Notes under the pieces: model-generated
Told to the model about the DNA's origin: nothing
Seen by the model: only the letters and a program-made list of their open reading frames with translations
Database searches by the model: none
Source of the DNA: Bacteroidales bacterium
GTDB lineage: Bacteria; Bacteroidota; Bacteroidia; Bacteroidales; Muribaculaceae
Direction: 5' to 3'
Length of the DNA stretch: 64,000 bases
Assembly: GCA_004557385.1 (NCBI GenBank)
Contig: SFEA01000001.1
Span: 80,655-144,654, forward strand
Translations under genes and position numbers: made by a program
Part shown: positions 15,925 to 23,811 of the stretch, in pieces
Layout: each line of letters begins with the position of its first letter
Numbering within the stretch: position 1 is the first letter of the stretch

Positions 15925-18372
15925 ATGAAGTACTTTAAAGAATTTGATTGCATGCAAGACGAAGGCGTTGCACATGTTATGCCAATATTCACAGAGGTGA
16001 AAAGCGAGACGGACGACGAAAAACAACGTTCGTTCGACTCAAGCGATTTGCCTATACTGGCGTTGCGCAATATGGTGCTGTTTCCGGGCATTACCATGCC
16101 GGTGGCAGTGGGCCGCAGCAAATCGTTGGCATTGGTGAAAGAAGCTCAAAAGACAAATTCTCTTATAGGCGTGGTATGCCAAATCGACGAGGAAATTGAA
16201 GACCCAACGCAGAACGACCTCCATGGGGTGGGCGTTGTGGCTGAAATAATTAAGGTGCTTGAGTTGCCCGACAACACCACGAGTGTGATTTTGCAAGGCA
16301 AAGCATGTTTCAAGCTCGATAGAATCACAACGGTGAAGCCTTATCTGAAAGCCGAGGTGACAATGCTCGACGAAGTAATGCCAAAGTCCGACGACAAGGA
16401 ATTTGAGGCATTGGTGCTTTCAATTAAGGAATTGACCTTTGAAATGCTGCAGAAGATGGGCGAAGGCGCTCGCGAAATGATGTTTGCCGTAAAGAACATT
16501 GGCGAGCCTGCCTATTTGGTGAACTTTTTGTGCAGCAACACGCCCATTGAATCGTATGTGAAGCAGAAGTTGCTCGAAGAGCGCAACCTGGTTAAGCGCG
16601 GCTATATGCTTTATGGCATATTGTCGAAAGAGGCTCAGCTGGTTGAACTGAAAGCGCAGATTCAAAACCGCACTCGCGAGGACCTTTCGCAACAGCAGCG
16701 CGAACATTTCTTGCAGCAGCAGATACGCACTATTCAGGACGAGTTGGGCAACAGCGAAGATGATGATATTGAAAACCTTAACGAGCGAGCCGCATCGAAG
16801 AAATGGAACGAGGAGACTGCAGCGCATTTCGAGAAGGAACTGAAGAAACTGATGCGACTGAACCCGCAGGTGCCCGACTATTCGGTGCAGTACACCTATC
16901 TCGACCAGTTGCTGAATTTGCCGTGGAACGAATATACGCACGATAGCTTTAACCTGAAGAAGGTGGAAGCAAAGCTGAATCACGACCATTACGGATTGGA
17001 GAATGTGAAGGACCGAATACTCGAACACTTGGCTGTGCTGAAGCTGCGTGGCGATATGAAGTCGCCAATCATTTGCCTTTATGGCCCTCCGGGTGTGGGC
17101 AAGACTTCGCTTGGACGCTCGATTGCCGAAGCGCTGAACCGCAAATATGCTCGCATTTCGCTTGGCGGTTTGCACGACGAGGCGGAGATTCGCGGACACC
17201 GCCGCACTTACATAGGCGCAATGCCGGGGCGTATCATACAAGCGCTCATCAAGTGCCAAAGCTCTAACCCTGTGTTTGTGTTGGATGAGATTGACAAAAT
17301 AGGGCAGGATTTCAAAGGCGACCCGTCGTCGGCATTACTTGAGGTGCTCGACCCCGAACAAAACTGTCATTTCCACGATAATTACATCGACGTAGATTAC
17401 GACTTGTCGAATGTGCTGTTCATTGCCACCGCCAATTCGCTGAGCACAATTTCGCAACCGCTGCTCGACCGTATGGAAATCATTGAAATAAATGGTTATA
17501 TACAAGAAGAAAAGGTGGAGATTGCTCGCAAACACCTGTTGCCAAAGTTGCTTAAGGAAAACGGTTTTGCAAAAAACGAAGTGACGTTTGCCAAGCCTGC
17601 GTTGATGAGCATTGTGGAGAACTACACCCGCGAGTCGGGCGTGCGCGAACTCGACAAGAAGCTTGCAAAGGTGCTTCGCAAGTTGGCTCGCATCAAAGCC
17701 ACAGGCGAACAGGAATGCCCAAAGACCATTGGTGTTGGCAACCTGAAAGAATATCTCGGCGCACCTGATTACACCCGTGACCGCTACGAAGGCAACGAGT
17801 TTGCCGGTGTTGTCACCGGTTTGGCTTGGACTGCAGTAGGCGGTGAGATTTTGTTTGTTGAATCGTCGTTGTCGCGAGGCAAGGGTGAGAAACTCACGCT
17901 CACCGGTAACCTTGGCGATGTGATGAAGGAATCGGCAGTGATTGCAATGCAGTATCTCAAATCGCATAGCTCGCAAATAGGCATAGACTATGAGTTGTTC
18001 GACAAGTATAATGTGCACATACATGTGCCCGAAGGTGCCATTCCGAAGGATGGTCCGTCGGCAGGCGTAACCATGGTAACTTCGCTGGCATCGACGTTCA
18101 CGCAGCGAAAGGTGCGCGACCACTTGGCTATGACAGGCGAAATCACTCTTCGTGGCAAGGTGCTGCCTGTGGGTGGAATTAAAGAAAAGATTCTTGCTGC
18201 CAAGCGTGCCGGAATAACCGATATAATGCTTTGCCGCGACAACAAAAAAGATATCGACGAAATTAAGGGTGATTATCTTAAGGGCTTAACGTTCCACTAC
18301 GTAGACACAATTAAAGATGTGCTCAACTTTGCGTTGCTGCCTGAGAAGGTTAAAGACGCTGTAGAGCTATAA
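15925..18372 (+). CDS. lon: ATP-dependent protease Lon
   Basis: Lon degrades misfolded and regulatory proteins in the cytoplasm. The 815-residue protein has the N-terminal LON substrate domain (about 40-240; LPILALRNMVLFPG), an AAA+ domain with Walker A GPPGVGKT (387-394) and a C-terminal serine protease domain. The catalytic dyad is Ser712 in DGPSAG and Lys755 in GGIKEK. I use ATG 15925, because the longer upstream frame has no homology and would cover the promoter region. A long hairpin terminator follows. No clean TAnnTTTG box was found upstream, which may reflect heat-shock or other special control. Confidence 0.96.
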   Translation: MKYFKEFDCMQDEGVAHVMPIFTEVKSETDDEKQRSFDSSDLPILALRNMVLFPGITMPVAVGRSKSLALVKEAQKTNSLIGVVCQIDEEIEDPTQNDLHGVGVVAEIIKVLELPDNTTSVILQGKACFKLDRITTVKPYLKAEVTMLDEVMPKSDDKEFEALVLSIKELTFEMLQKMGEGAREMMFAVKNIGEPAYLVNFLCSNTPIESYVKQKLLEERNLVKRGYMLYGILSKEAQLVELKAQIQNRTREDLSQQQREHFLQQQIRTIQDELGNSEDDDIENLNERAASKKWNEETAAHFEKELKKLMRLNPQVPDYSVQYTYLDQLLNLPWNEYTHDSFNLKKVEAKLNHDHYGLENVKDRILEHLAVLKLRGDMKSPIICLYGPPGVGKTSLGRSIAEALNRKYARISLGGLHDEAEIRGHRRTYIGAMPGRIIQALIKCQSSNPVFVLDEIDKIGQDFKGDPSSALLEVLDPEQNCHFHDNYIDVDYDLSNVLFIATANSLSTISQPLLDRMEIIEINGYIQEEKVEIARKHLLPKLLKENGFAKNEVTFAKPALMSIVENYTRESGVRELDKKLAKVLRKLARIKATGEQECPKTIGVGNLKEYLGAPDYTRDRYEGNEFAGVVTGLAWTAVGGEILFVESSLSRGKGEKLTLTGNLGDVMKESAVIAMQYLKSHSSQIGIDYELFDKYNVHIHVPEGAIPKDGPSAGVTMVTSLASTFTQRKVRDHLAMTGEITLRGKVLPVGGIKEKILAAKRAGITDIMLCRDNKKDIDEIKGDYLKGLTFHYVDTIKDVLNFALLPEKVKDAVEL

Positions 18373-18409
18373 TCACTCAGCTGAATAATATACATTATTT
18401 ATATATAGT

Positions 18410-18445
18410 GCGAAAGGCGAATCTCTAACAAGGTTCGCCTTTCGC
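18410..18445. terminator. Bidirectional terminator between lon and the SDR gene
   Basis: A perfect 12-bp stem (GCGAAAGGCGAA with TTCGCCTTTCGC, 12-base loop) lies between the convergent genes. The last base of the hairpin is also the last base of the short-chain dehydrogenase stop codon. Confidence 0.75.
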
Positions 18446-19185
18446 TATTTATTGTTCGATTTGGCAATGCGCATTTTTCGCCAGATGCGATGCGGAACCA
18501 GCCGCCAGAGCGCCACCAAAATTCGATAGCGCCAGTCGATTGTGGCAACCGATTTCTTTTTTATTACGGCTTCGACAGCATGTTCTGCCACCCGTGTTTT
18601 GTTCATTAGCATAGGGTAGTGAGCACCGTCGTTTAGCAAGTCGGTGGCAACAAACCCCGGGCGGATGTCGGTTATGGAAATGTTGAGATTCCTCATCGAA
18701 GCCAGTTGTGCGAGCGCTTCAAGATATTTGTTTTGGAATGCCTTTGTGGCAGAATAGGCAGGTGCTGCGCCCAATCCTTTTGTCCCGGCAATCGAACTTA
18801 TGGCAGCAATTTGTCCCGAGCCTTTGTCGGCGAAGTAACGGAACGCAGTGCCAATCATGCGTGTGAAGCCAAGAGCATTTGTCTCAACAGTCGACAGCTC
18901 CTTGCCTTCGTCGAGCGACGGATTTTGGAAGCCGATGCCCGAGCTGTGGAAATACAAGTCGATGCCGCCCATCTCCTCGGCAAGCTGTAAAAGACGCTGT
19001 GGGGCATCGCCGCTGCAGATGTCAATCACTTTCGATGCAACAATGCCAGGCACCGCCGCCTGCAGTTCGACAAGGCGAGCCTCGCGCCGTCCGGCAATTG
19101 CCACTTGATAGCCCTTCGATGCCAACAGTTTTGCCACTTCGCATCCGATGCCCGATGTGGCACCCATCACTATTGCTTTTTTCAT
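18445..19185 (-). CDS. Short-chain dehydrogenase/reductase
   Basis: The 246-residue protein has the NAD(P)-binding motif MGATSGIG (8-15 region), the NALG structural motif and the catalytic Tyr/Lys in YSATKAFQNKYLE, with Ser in ISSIAG. It therefore belongs to the classical SDR family, close to DltE/YqjQ-like proteins. GRREARLVEL after the second strand suggests NADP preference. The substrate cannot be told. The C-terminus is hydrophobic and basic (ILVALWRLVPHRIWRKMRIA), which may hold it at the membrane. It stands alone between lon and an MFS gene. Confidence 0.85.
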   Translation of the reverse strand: MKKAIVMGATSGIGCEVAKLLASKGYQVAIAGRREARLVELQAAVPGIVASKVIDICSGDAPQRLLQLAEEMGGIDLYFHSSGIGFQNPSLDEGKELSTVETNALGFTRMIGTAFRYFADKGSGQIAAISSIAGTKGLGAAPAYSATKAFQNKYLEALAQLASMRNLNISITDIRPGFVATDLLNDGAHYPMLMNKTRVAEHAVEAVIKKKSVATIDWRYRILVALWRLVPHRIWRKMRIAKSNNK

Positions 19186-19281
19186 AATAGGAATTTAGTT
19201 TTTATACACTTGTTTACAAAGTAATGAAATTATTTTCATTAGCACAAGAAAACCGCGATTGCCGATTGAAATAGAAGCGAA

Positions 19282-19315
19282 TTGCTTCATAATTTGTCAA
19301 TTTTGATTAATTTTG
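19282..19315 (+). promoter_or_regulatory. Promoter of the MFS transporter gene
   Basis: TTG (19282-19284) and TAATTTTG (19308-19315) are 23 bases apart. The start codon is 32 bases downstream of the -7 box. Confidence 0.5.
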
Positions 19316-19346
19316 CATCAGAATAACAAATCAAATAACAAAATCA

Positions 19347-21005
19347 ATGACTGAAATTTCAAAAAAGACGCTTCGCGACTCGGCAGGCATTAGATGGCTT
19401 GTGCTGATGCTTTTGGCATCGTCCATGTTTTGTTCATACATCTTTATGGACATACTGTCGCCAATCAAAGACCTCATGCTTTCGACACGTGGATGGGATT
19501 CCACAGCGTTCGGAACCATGCAAGGCAGTGAAACATTCCTCAATGTATTCGTATTCTTCCTGATTTTTGCCGGAATCATTCTCGACAAGATGGGCGTGCG
19601 CTTCACGGCGTTGCTGTCAGGAGCAGTGATGCTGGTTGGTGCCACCATCAACTGGTATGCCGTAACCGAGACATTTATGGGCAGCGGTTTGGAGGCATGG
19701 TTCAACAGCCACCTCAACTATATTCCGGGCTTCGATGAACTTGGCATTTCGCCATTCTACGAAGGCATGCCGGCATCGGCAAAGTTCTCGGCAGTGGGCT
19801 TTATGATTTTCGGCTGTGGCGTTGAAATGGCTGGTATTACTGTCAGCCGCGGTATTGTCAAGTGGTTCAAGGGGCAGGAAATGGCGCTTGCAATGGGTTC
19901 GGAGATGGCACTCGCCCGCTTGGGTGTTGCCACTTGTATGATTTTCTCGCCGGTGATTGCCAATATGGGCGGCAAGGTTGACGTGTCGCGTTCGGTGGCA
20001 TTCGGTGTATTGCTGTTGCTCATTGCCCTGATAATGTTCATCGTTTACTTCTTCATGGACCGCAAGCTTGATGCGCAAACCGGCGAAGCCGAAGAGAAGG
20101 ACGACCCATTCCAACTCAAGGACCTTGGTCAGATTCTCACAAGCAGCGGCTTCTGGTTGGTGGCATTGCTGTGTGTGCTCTATTATTCGGCAATCTTCCC
20201 ATTCCAAAAGTATGCTGTGAATATGCTTCAATGCAACCTCACGTTCAATGAAATCGCGCCCGACTCATTCTGGGCAAGCGACACGGTTGCATACATTCAA
20301 TATGCAATTATGCTTGTGGTGGCTGCTGCTTCGTTTGCAAGCAACTTTATGAAGACTAAGCAAAAAGAATATATCTGGACTGCAGTGGCAGTGGTTTCGC
20401 TGGTGGTTTATTGCTATATGGGCTATGAACGTCAGAGCGCGAGCGCTGTATTTGCTGTGTTCCCGCTTTTGGCAGTTGCCATCACTCCAAAGCTTGGCAA
20501 ATATGTCGATTATAAAGGCAAGGCTGCATCGATGCTGGTGTTTGGTTCGTTGCTCTTGATTGCATGCCACCTCACATTTGCCTTCATCTTGCCTATGTTC
20601 AAGGGCAGTGCAGTGGGCGGATTTATTATGGCGTATGCCACCATCTTGGTGCTTGGCGCTTCGTTCTCGCTTGTTCCGGCAGCGTTGTGGCCAAGTGTTC
20701 CTAAGCTTGTTGATGCCAAAATCATTGGTAGCGCTTATGCGTTGATTTTCTGGATTCAAAACATTGGCTTGTGGTTGTTCCCGATGCTCATTGGCAAGGT
20801 GCTCGACAACACCAACCCCGACATTGTTGCAGGCCTTGAATCGGGCGCTATTTCGGCACAAGAAGCTGCTGTTAGCTACAACTACACCGCTCCGCTTGTG
20901 ATGCTTGCATGCTTGGGCATTGCTGCGCTTGCGCTTGGCTTTGTGCTGAAGGTTGTAGACAAAAAGAAAGGATTGGGACTTGAAGAACCAAATATCAAAG
21001 CATAA
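19347..21005 (+). CDS. MFS transporter, MFSD1-like
   Basis: The 552-residue protein has about 12 hydrophobic membrane segments and starts with RWLVLMLLASSMFCSYIF. The MFS loop motif between TM2 and TM3 is recognisable as GIILDKMGVRFTAL. A long non-membrane insertion (about 95-145) between early helices and a charged mid-loop (EAEEKDDPFQLKDL) separate the two halves. Related Bacteroidetes proteins are annotated simply as MFS transporters and resemble eukaryotic MFSD1. The substrate is unknown. It has its own promoter and no near partner gene. Confidence 0.82.
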   Translation: MTEISKKTLRDSAGIRWLVLMLLASSMFCSYIFMDILSPIKDLMLSTRGWDSTAFGTMQGSETFLNVFVFFLIFAGIILDKMGVRFTALLSGAVMLVGATINWYAVTETFMGSGLEAWFNSHLNYIPGFDELGISPFYEGMPASAKFSAVGFMIFGCGVEMAGITVSRGIVKWFKGQEMALAMGSEMALARLGVATCMIFSPVIANMGGKVDVSRSVAFGVLLLLIALIMFIVYFFMDRKLDAQTGEAEEKDDPFQLKDLGQILTSSGFWLVALLCVLYYSAIFPFQKYAVNMLQCNLTFNEIAPDSFWASDTVAYIQYAIMLVVAAASFASNFMKTKQKEYIWTAVAVVSLVVYCYMGYERQSASAVFAVFPLLAVAITPKLGKYVDYKGKAASMLVFGSLLLIACHLTFAFILPMFKGSAVGGFIMAYATILVLGASFSLVPAALWPSVPKLVDAKIIGSAYALIFWIQNIGLWLFPMLIGKVLDNTNPDIVAGLESGAISAQEAAVSYNYTAPLVMLACLGIAALALGFVLKVVDKKKGLGLEEPNIKA

Positions 21006-21223
21006 TCACAGCGTCGTGATTGTACGACAAGATAAATGGCAGTGCAAGTGAATATTTAGCTCATTGCCTTTAAATGTTATAAATGGAGCGAAATTTGCCA
21101 GTGTTTTGGCGCTTTTCGCTCCTTTTATTTTTTGTAACGTGTGAAATGGTGGAATTTTGTAAGAATATTATTGCACTCTTGTGTCACTTTTGTGCAATAC
21201 GCATTATTTTTGTCGAAATATTT

Positions 21224-21253
21224 TTGTTTTTGAATTATTTCCTTTTATATTTG
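21224..21253 (+). promoter_or_regulatory. serC promoter
   Basis: TTTTTG ending at 21226 is followed after 19 bases by TATATTTG (21246-21253), an almost ideal pair. The start codon is 47 bases downstream. Confidence 0.7.
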
Positions 21254-21299
21254 TGGTGTTATAAATCAAAAAAATTCAATCAAATAAATTGATTCCAAT

Positions 21300-22367
21300 A
21301 TGAAGAAACACAATTTTTATGCCGGACCGTCAATCTTGAGCGAATACACCCTCAAGAACACAGCCGAAGCTGTAGAGAATTTTGCAGGCACAGGCTTATC
21401 GATTTTAGAGATTTCGCATCGCAGCAAAGAGTTCACTGCTGTAATCGAGGAGGCTGAAGCTATGTTTAAGGAACTGTTGGATATACCTGAAGGTTATCGT
21501 GTTTTGTTCTTGGGCGGAGGCGCAAGCATGCAATTCTGCATGGTTCCGTTCAACATGCTCAATAAAAAGGCGTCTTATCTCGACACAGGCACATGGTCGA
21601 GCAAAGCCATAAAGGAAGCCAAGCTCTTTGGCGAGGTTGATGTGGTGGCATCGTCGAAGGACAAGAACTACACCTACATCCCCAAAGAATATACAGTTGC
21701 TCCCGATTCCGATTATTTCCATATCACCACTAACAACACCATCTACGGAACCGAAATCCGCAAGGACCTTGATGTGAATGTACCGCTAATTGCCGATATG
21801 TCGAGCGACATTTTCTCGCGTCCAATCGATGTGAAGAAGTACGACATCATCTATGGTGGTGCACAAAAGAATCTTGCTCCTGCAGGTGTCACTTTTGTGA
21901 TTGTAAAGGAAGAAGCTCTTGGCAAGGTTGAGCGTGCCATCCCAACTATGCTCGACTATCGCACCCACGTGAGCAAGGGCTCGATGTTCAACACTCCGCC
22001 GGTGCTGCCAATCTACTCGGCATTGCAAACACTCAAGTGGTATAAGCAAATGGGTGGTGTGGAAGCATTGCAAAAAATTGATGAGGCTAAGGCTGCCAAG
22101 CTTTACGATGCCATCGATTCGAGCCGCATTTTCCGCGGAACGGTTAATCCGGAGGACCGCTCGATAATGAACGTATGCTTTGTGATGAAAGATGATTACA
22201 AAGAACTTGAGAAAGAGTTTGTAGACTTTGCCTCAACAAAGGGTATTGTGGGCATCAAGGGTCACCGCAGCGTGGGTGGCTTCCGTGCTTCGCTCTACAA
22301 TGCATTGCCCGAATCGAGCGTGGATGTGCTGATTGCTGCAATGAGAGAATTTGAGAATAAATTGTAA
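21300..22367 (+). CDS. serC: Phosphoserine aminotransferase
   Basis: SerC makes phosphoserine from 3-phosphohydroxypyruvate and glutamate with PLP. The 355-residue protein begins KKHNFYAGPSILSEYTL, the family N-terminus. The PLP-binding Lys lies in YGGAQKNLAPAG, and FLGGGASMQF holds phosphate contacts. The C-terminal KGHRSVGGFRASLYNALP is typical. serA follows after 19 bases, so the two middle and first steps of serine synthesis share one transcript. Confidence 0.96.
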   Translation: MKKHNFYAGPSILSEYTLKNTAEAVENFAGTGLSILEISHRSKEFTAVIEEAEAMFKELLDIPEGYRVLFLGGGASMQFCMVPFNMLNKKASYLDTGTWSSKAIKEAKLFGEVDVVASSKDKNYTYIPKEYTVAPDSDYFHITTNNTIYGTEIRKDLDVNVPLIADMSSDIFSRPIDVKKYDIIYGGAQKNLAPAGVTFVIVKEEALGKVERAIPTMLDYRTHVSKGSMFNTPPVLPIYSALQTLKWYKQMGGVEALQKIDEAKAAKLYDAIDSSRIFRGTVNPEDRSIMNVCFVMKDDYKELEKEFVDFASTKGIVGIKGHRSVGGFRASLYNALPESSVDVLIAAMREFENKL

Positions 22368-22386
22368 AAAATCAATTTTTGCGATT

Positions 22387-23304
22387 ATGAAAATATTAGT
22401 TGCTACCGAAAAACCATTTGCTGCCGCCGCTGTTACAGGCATCAGAGAAGTGGTTGAAGAGGCAGGTCACGAATTGGTGCTGCTTGAAAAAGGCACAAAA
22501 GCCGACTTGATTGAAAAGGTTGCCGATGCAGCCGGTTTGATTGTTCGCAGCGATATTGTTGACAAAGAGGTGTTTGATGCTGCCAAGGAGCTGAAGGTTG
22601 TTGTTCGTGCCGGTGCCGGATACGACAACATCGACCTTGCCGAAGCCACAGCACATGGCGTGTGCGTTATGAACACCCCAGGACAGAACTCAAATGCTGT
22701 TGCCGAACTGGTGTTTGGTATGGCAGTGCTGATGATACGCAATCACTACAATGGCAAGGCAGGCAGCGAGCTTAAAGGCAAGACGCTGGGCATACACGCC
22801 TTTGGACAGGTGGGACGCAATGTGGCTCGCATAGCTCAAGGCTTTGGCATGCAGGTGTCGGCACTCGACCCTTGGGTTAAGGATGAAGATATGGTTGCAG
22901 CAGGTGTCACTCCAGTGCATAGCATCGAAGAACTGTATAAAAACAACAACTTTGTGTCGTTGCACATTCCTGCCACCGCCGAAACCAAAAAGTCGGTAAA
23001 CAAGGCTTTGATTGAACTTATGCCAAAGGGCGGTGTGCTCATCAACACTGCACGCAAAGAGGTGATTGACGAAGATAGTCTTGCCGAGGTACTCGCCGAA
23101 CGTGAGGACATCAGATATATTGCCGATGTTAAGCCCGACAATGCCGAAGCACTCGTTGAGAAATTTGGCGACCGCGTGTTCTTCACACCTAAGAAGATGG
23201 GCGCGCAGACAGCCGAGGCAAACATCAACGCTGGCATTGCCGCCGCCAAGCAAGTTGTTGCCAACTTGAAGGACGGATGGAACCGCTTCCAGGTGAATAA
23301 ATAA
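22387..23304 (+). CDS. serA: D-3-phosphoglycerate dehydrogenase (lysine-type active site)
   Basis: SerA oxidises 3-phosphoglycerate with NAD, the first step of serine synthesis. This 305-residue short form has no C-terminal regulatory ACT domain. The NAD-binding motif is GIHAFGQVGRNVARIA, and the catalytic Arg is in NTARKEVIDE. The usual C-terminal Pro-His pair of the Glu/His relay is replaced by FTPKKMGAQT, with Lys where the catalytic His should be, and the usual Glu of the DVFE motif is not evident. This Lys variant is normal for Bacteroides and related SerA, known as a lysine subtype. The ATG at 22387 is used, 19 bases after the serC stop. Confidence 0.9.
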   Translation: MKILVATEKPFAAAAVTGIREVVEEAGHELVLLEKGTKADLIEKVADAAGLIVRSDIVDKEVFDAAKELKVVVRAGAGYDNIDLAEATAHGVCVMNTPGQNSNAVAELVFGMAVLMIRNHYNGKAGSELKGKTLGIHAFGQVGRNVARIAQGFGMQVSALDPWVKDEDMVAAGVTPVHSIEELYKNNNFVSLHIPATAETKKSVNKALIELMPKGGVLINTARKEVIDEDSLAEVLAEREDIRYIADVKPDNAEALVEKFGDRVFFTPKKMGAQTAEANINAGIAAAKQVVANLKDGWNRFQVNK

Positions 23305-23363
23305 CGCTTTGGCGCAAGCATTGTTTGCCTGATTCATACTGAAATTATTTCACCACGATAATG

Positions 23364-23398
23364 AGGGGAATTGCTATGCAGCAGTTCCCCTTTTCTTT
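23364..23398 (+). terminator. serC-serA terminator
   Basis: An 11-bp stem (AGGGGAATTGC with GCAGTTCCCCT, one G-U pair) is followed by TTTTCTTT, 59 bases after the serA stop. Confidence 0.8.
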
Positions 23399-23709
23399 AT
23401 GAAATATGGGCTAAAGCGAGTCGGCATGGCAAGATGAAATATTGGCGAAAGAAAAAACGCCTATCTTCACAGGCCTGCGTTAAAAAGAATAATGATTCCT
23501 AAATCCTAATTATGGCTTTCTGTCCAACTTCATCGTTATATGTTGGTGGCATAGGTGCTTGGTGTGCAACCGCGCTGCGGTTGGTTATGGTGTGCATCGG
23601 CTGTCCCCACATAGTCGCTTCGCTCCAATGTGGGGTTATAGACGCTGTAACCGCTCCGCGGTAGGGGTATTGCCTCCTGGCATGGCTGCAATTGCTTGCA
23701 GAAAAATTT
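23399..23709. other. Gene-free spacer with palindromic elements before ileS
   Basis: No protein gene is supported here. The right half carries three GC-rich hairpins described in the next entry. The left half is plain AT-rich sequence with weak inverted matches only. Confidence 0.5.
23567..23662. repeat. REP-like cluster of three hairpins
   Basis: Three compact inverted repeats follow each other: CAACCGC/GCGGTTG (23567-23583), CCCCACAT/ATGTGGGG (23605-23635) and ACCGC/GCGGT (23650-23662). A related hairpin followed by the same GGTTATAGG-type tail occurs at 51413-51425. They look like an intergenic repeat family and not a terminator, as no T-run follows. Confidence 0.55.
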
Positions 23710-23742
23710 TTGGCTGAATATCATATTTTTTCATTATCTTTG
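23710..23742 (+). promoter_or_regulatory. ileS promoter
   Basis: TTG (23710-23712) and TATCTTTG (23735-23742) are 22 bases apart. The leader before the ileS start is about 60 bases; no T-box was recognised. Confidence 0.6.
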
Positions 23743-23811
23743 CAGACATTAAATAATGTGTGTCACAAAAATAAGAATATTGAAGGAAACAAAAATAAAG
23801 TATAATTTGGC

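Noticed and set aside
21083..21292. A 69-codon hydrophobic frame before serC
   Set aside because: It covers the serC promoter (21224-21253), is Phe/Leu-rich by T-richness and has no start-site context. I treat it as chance.
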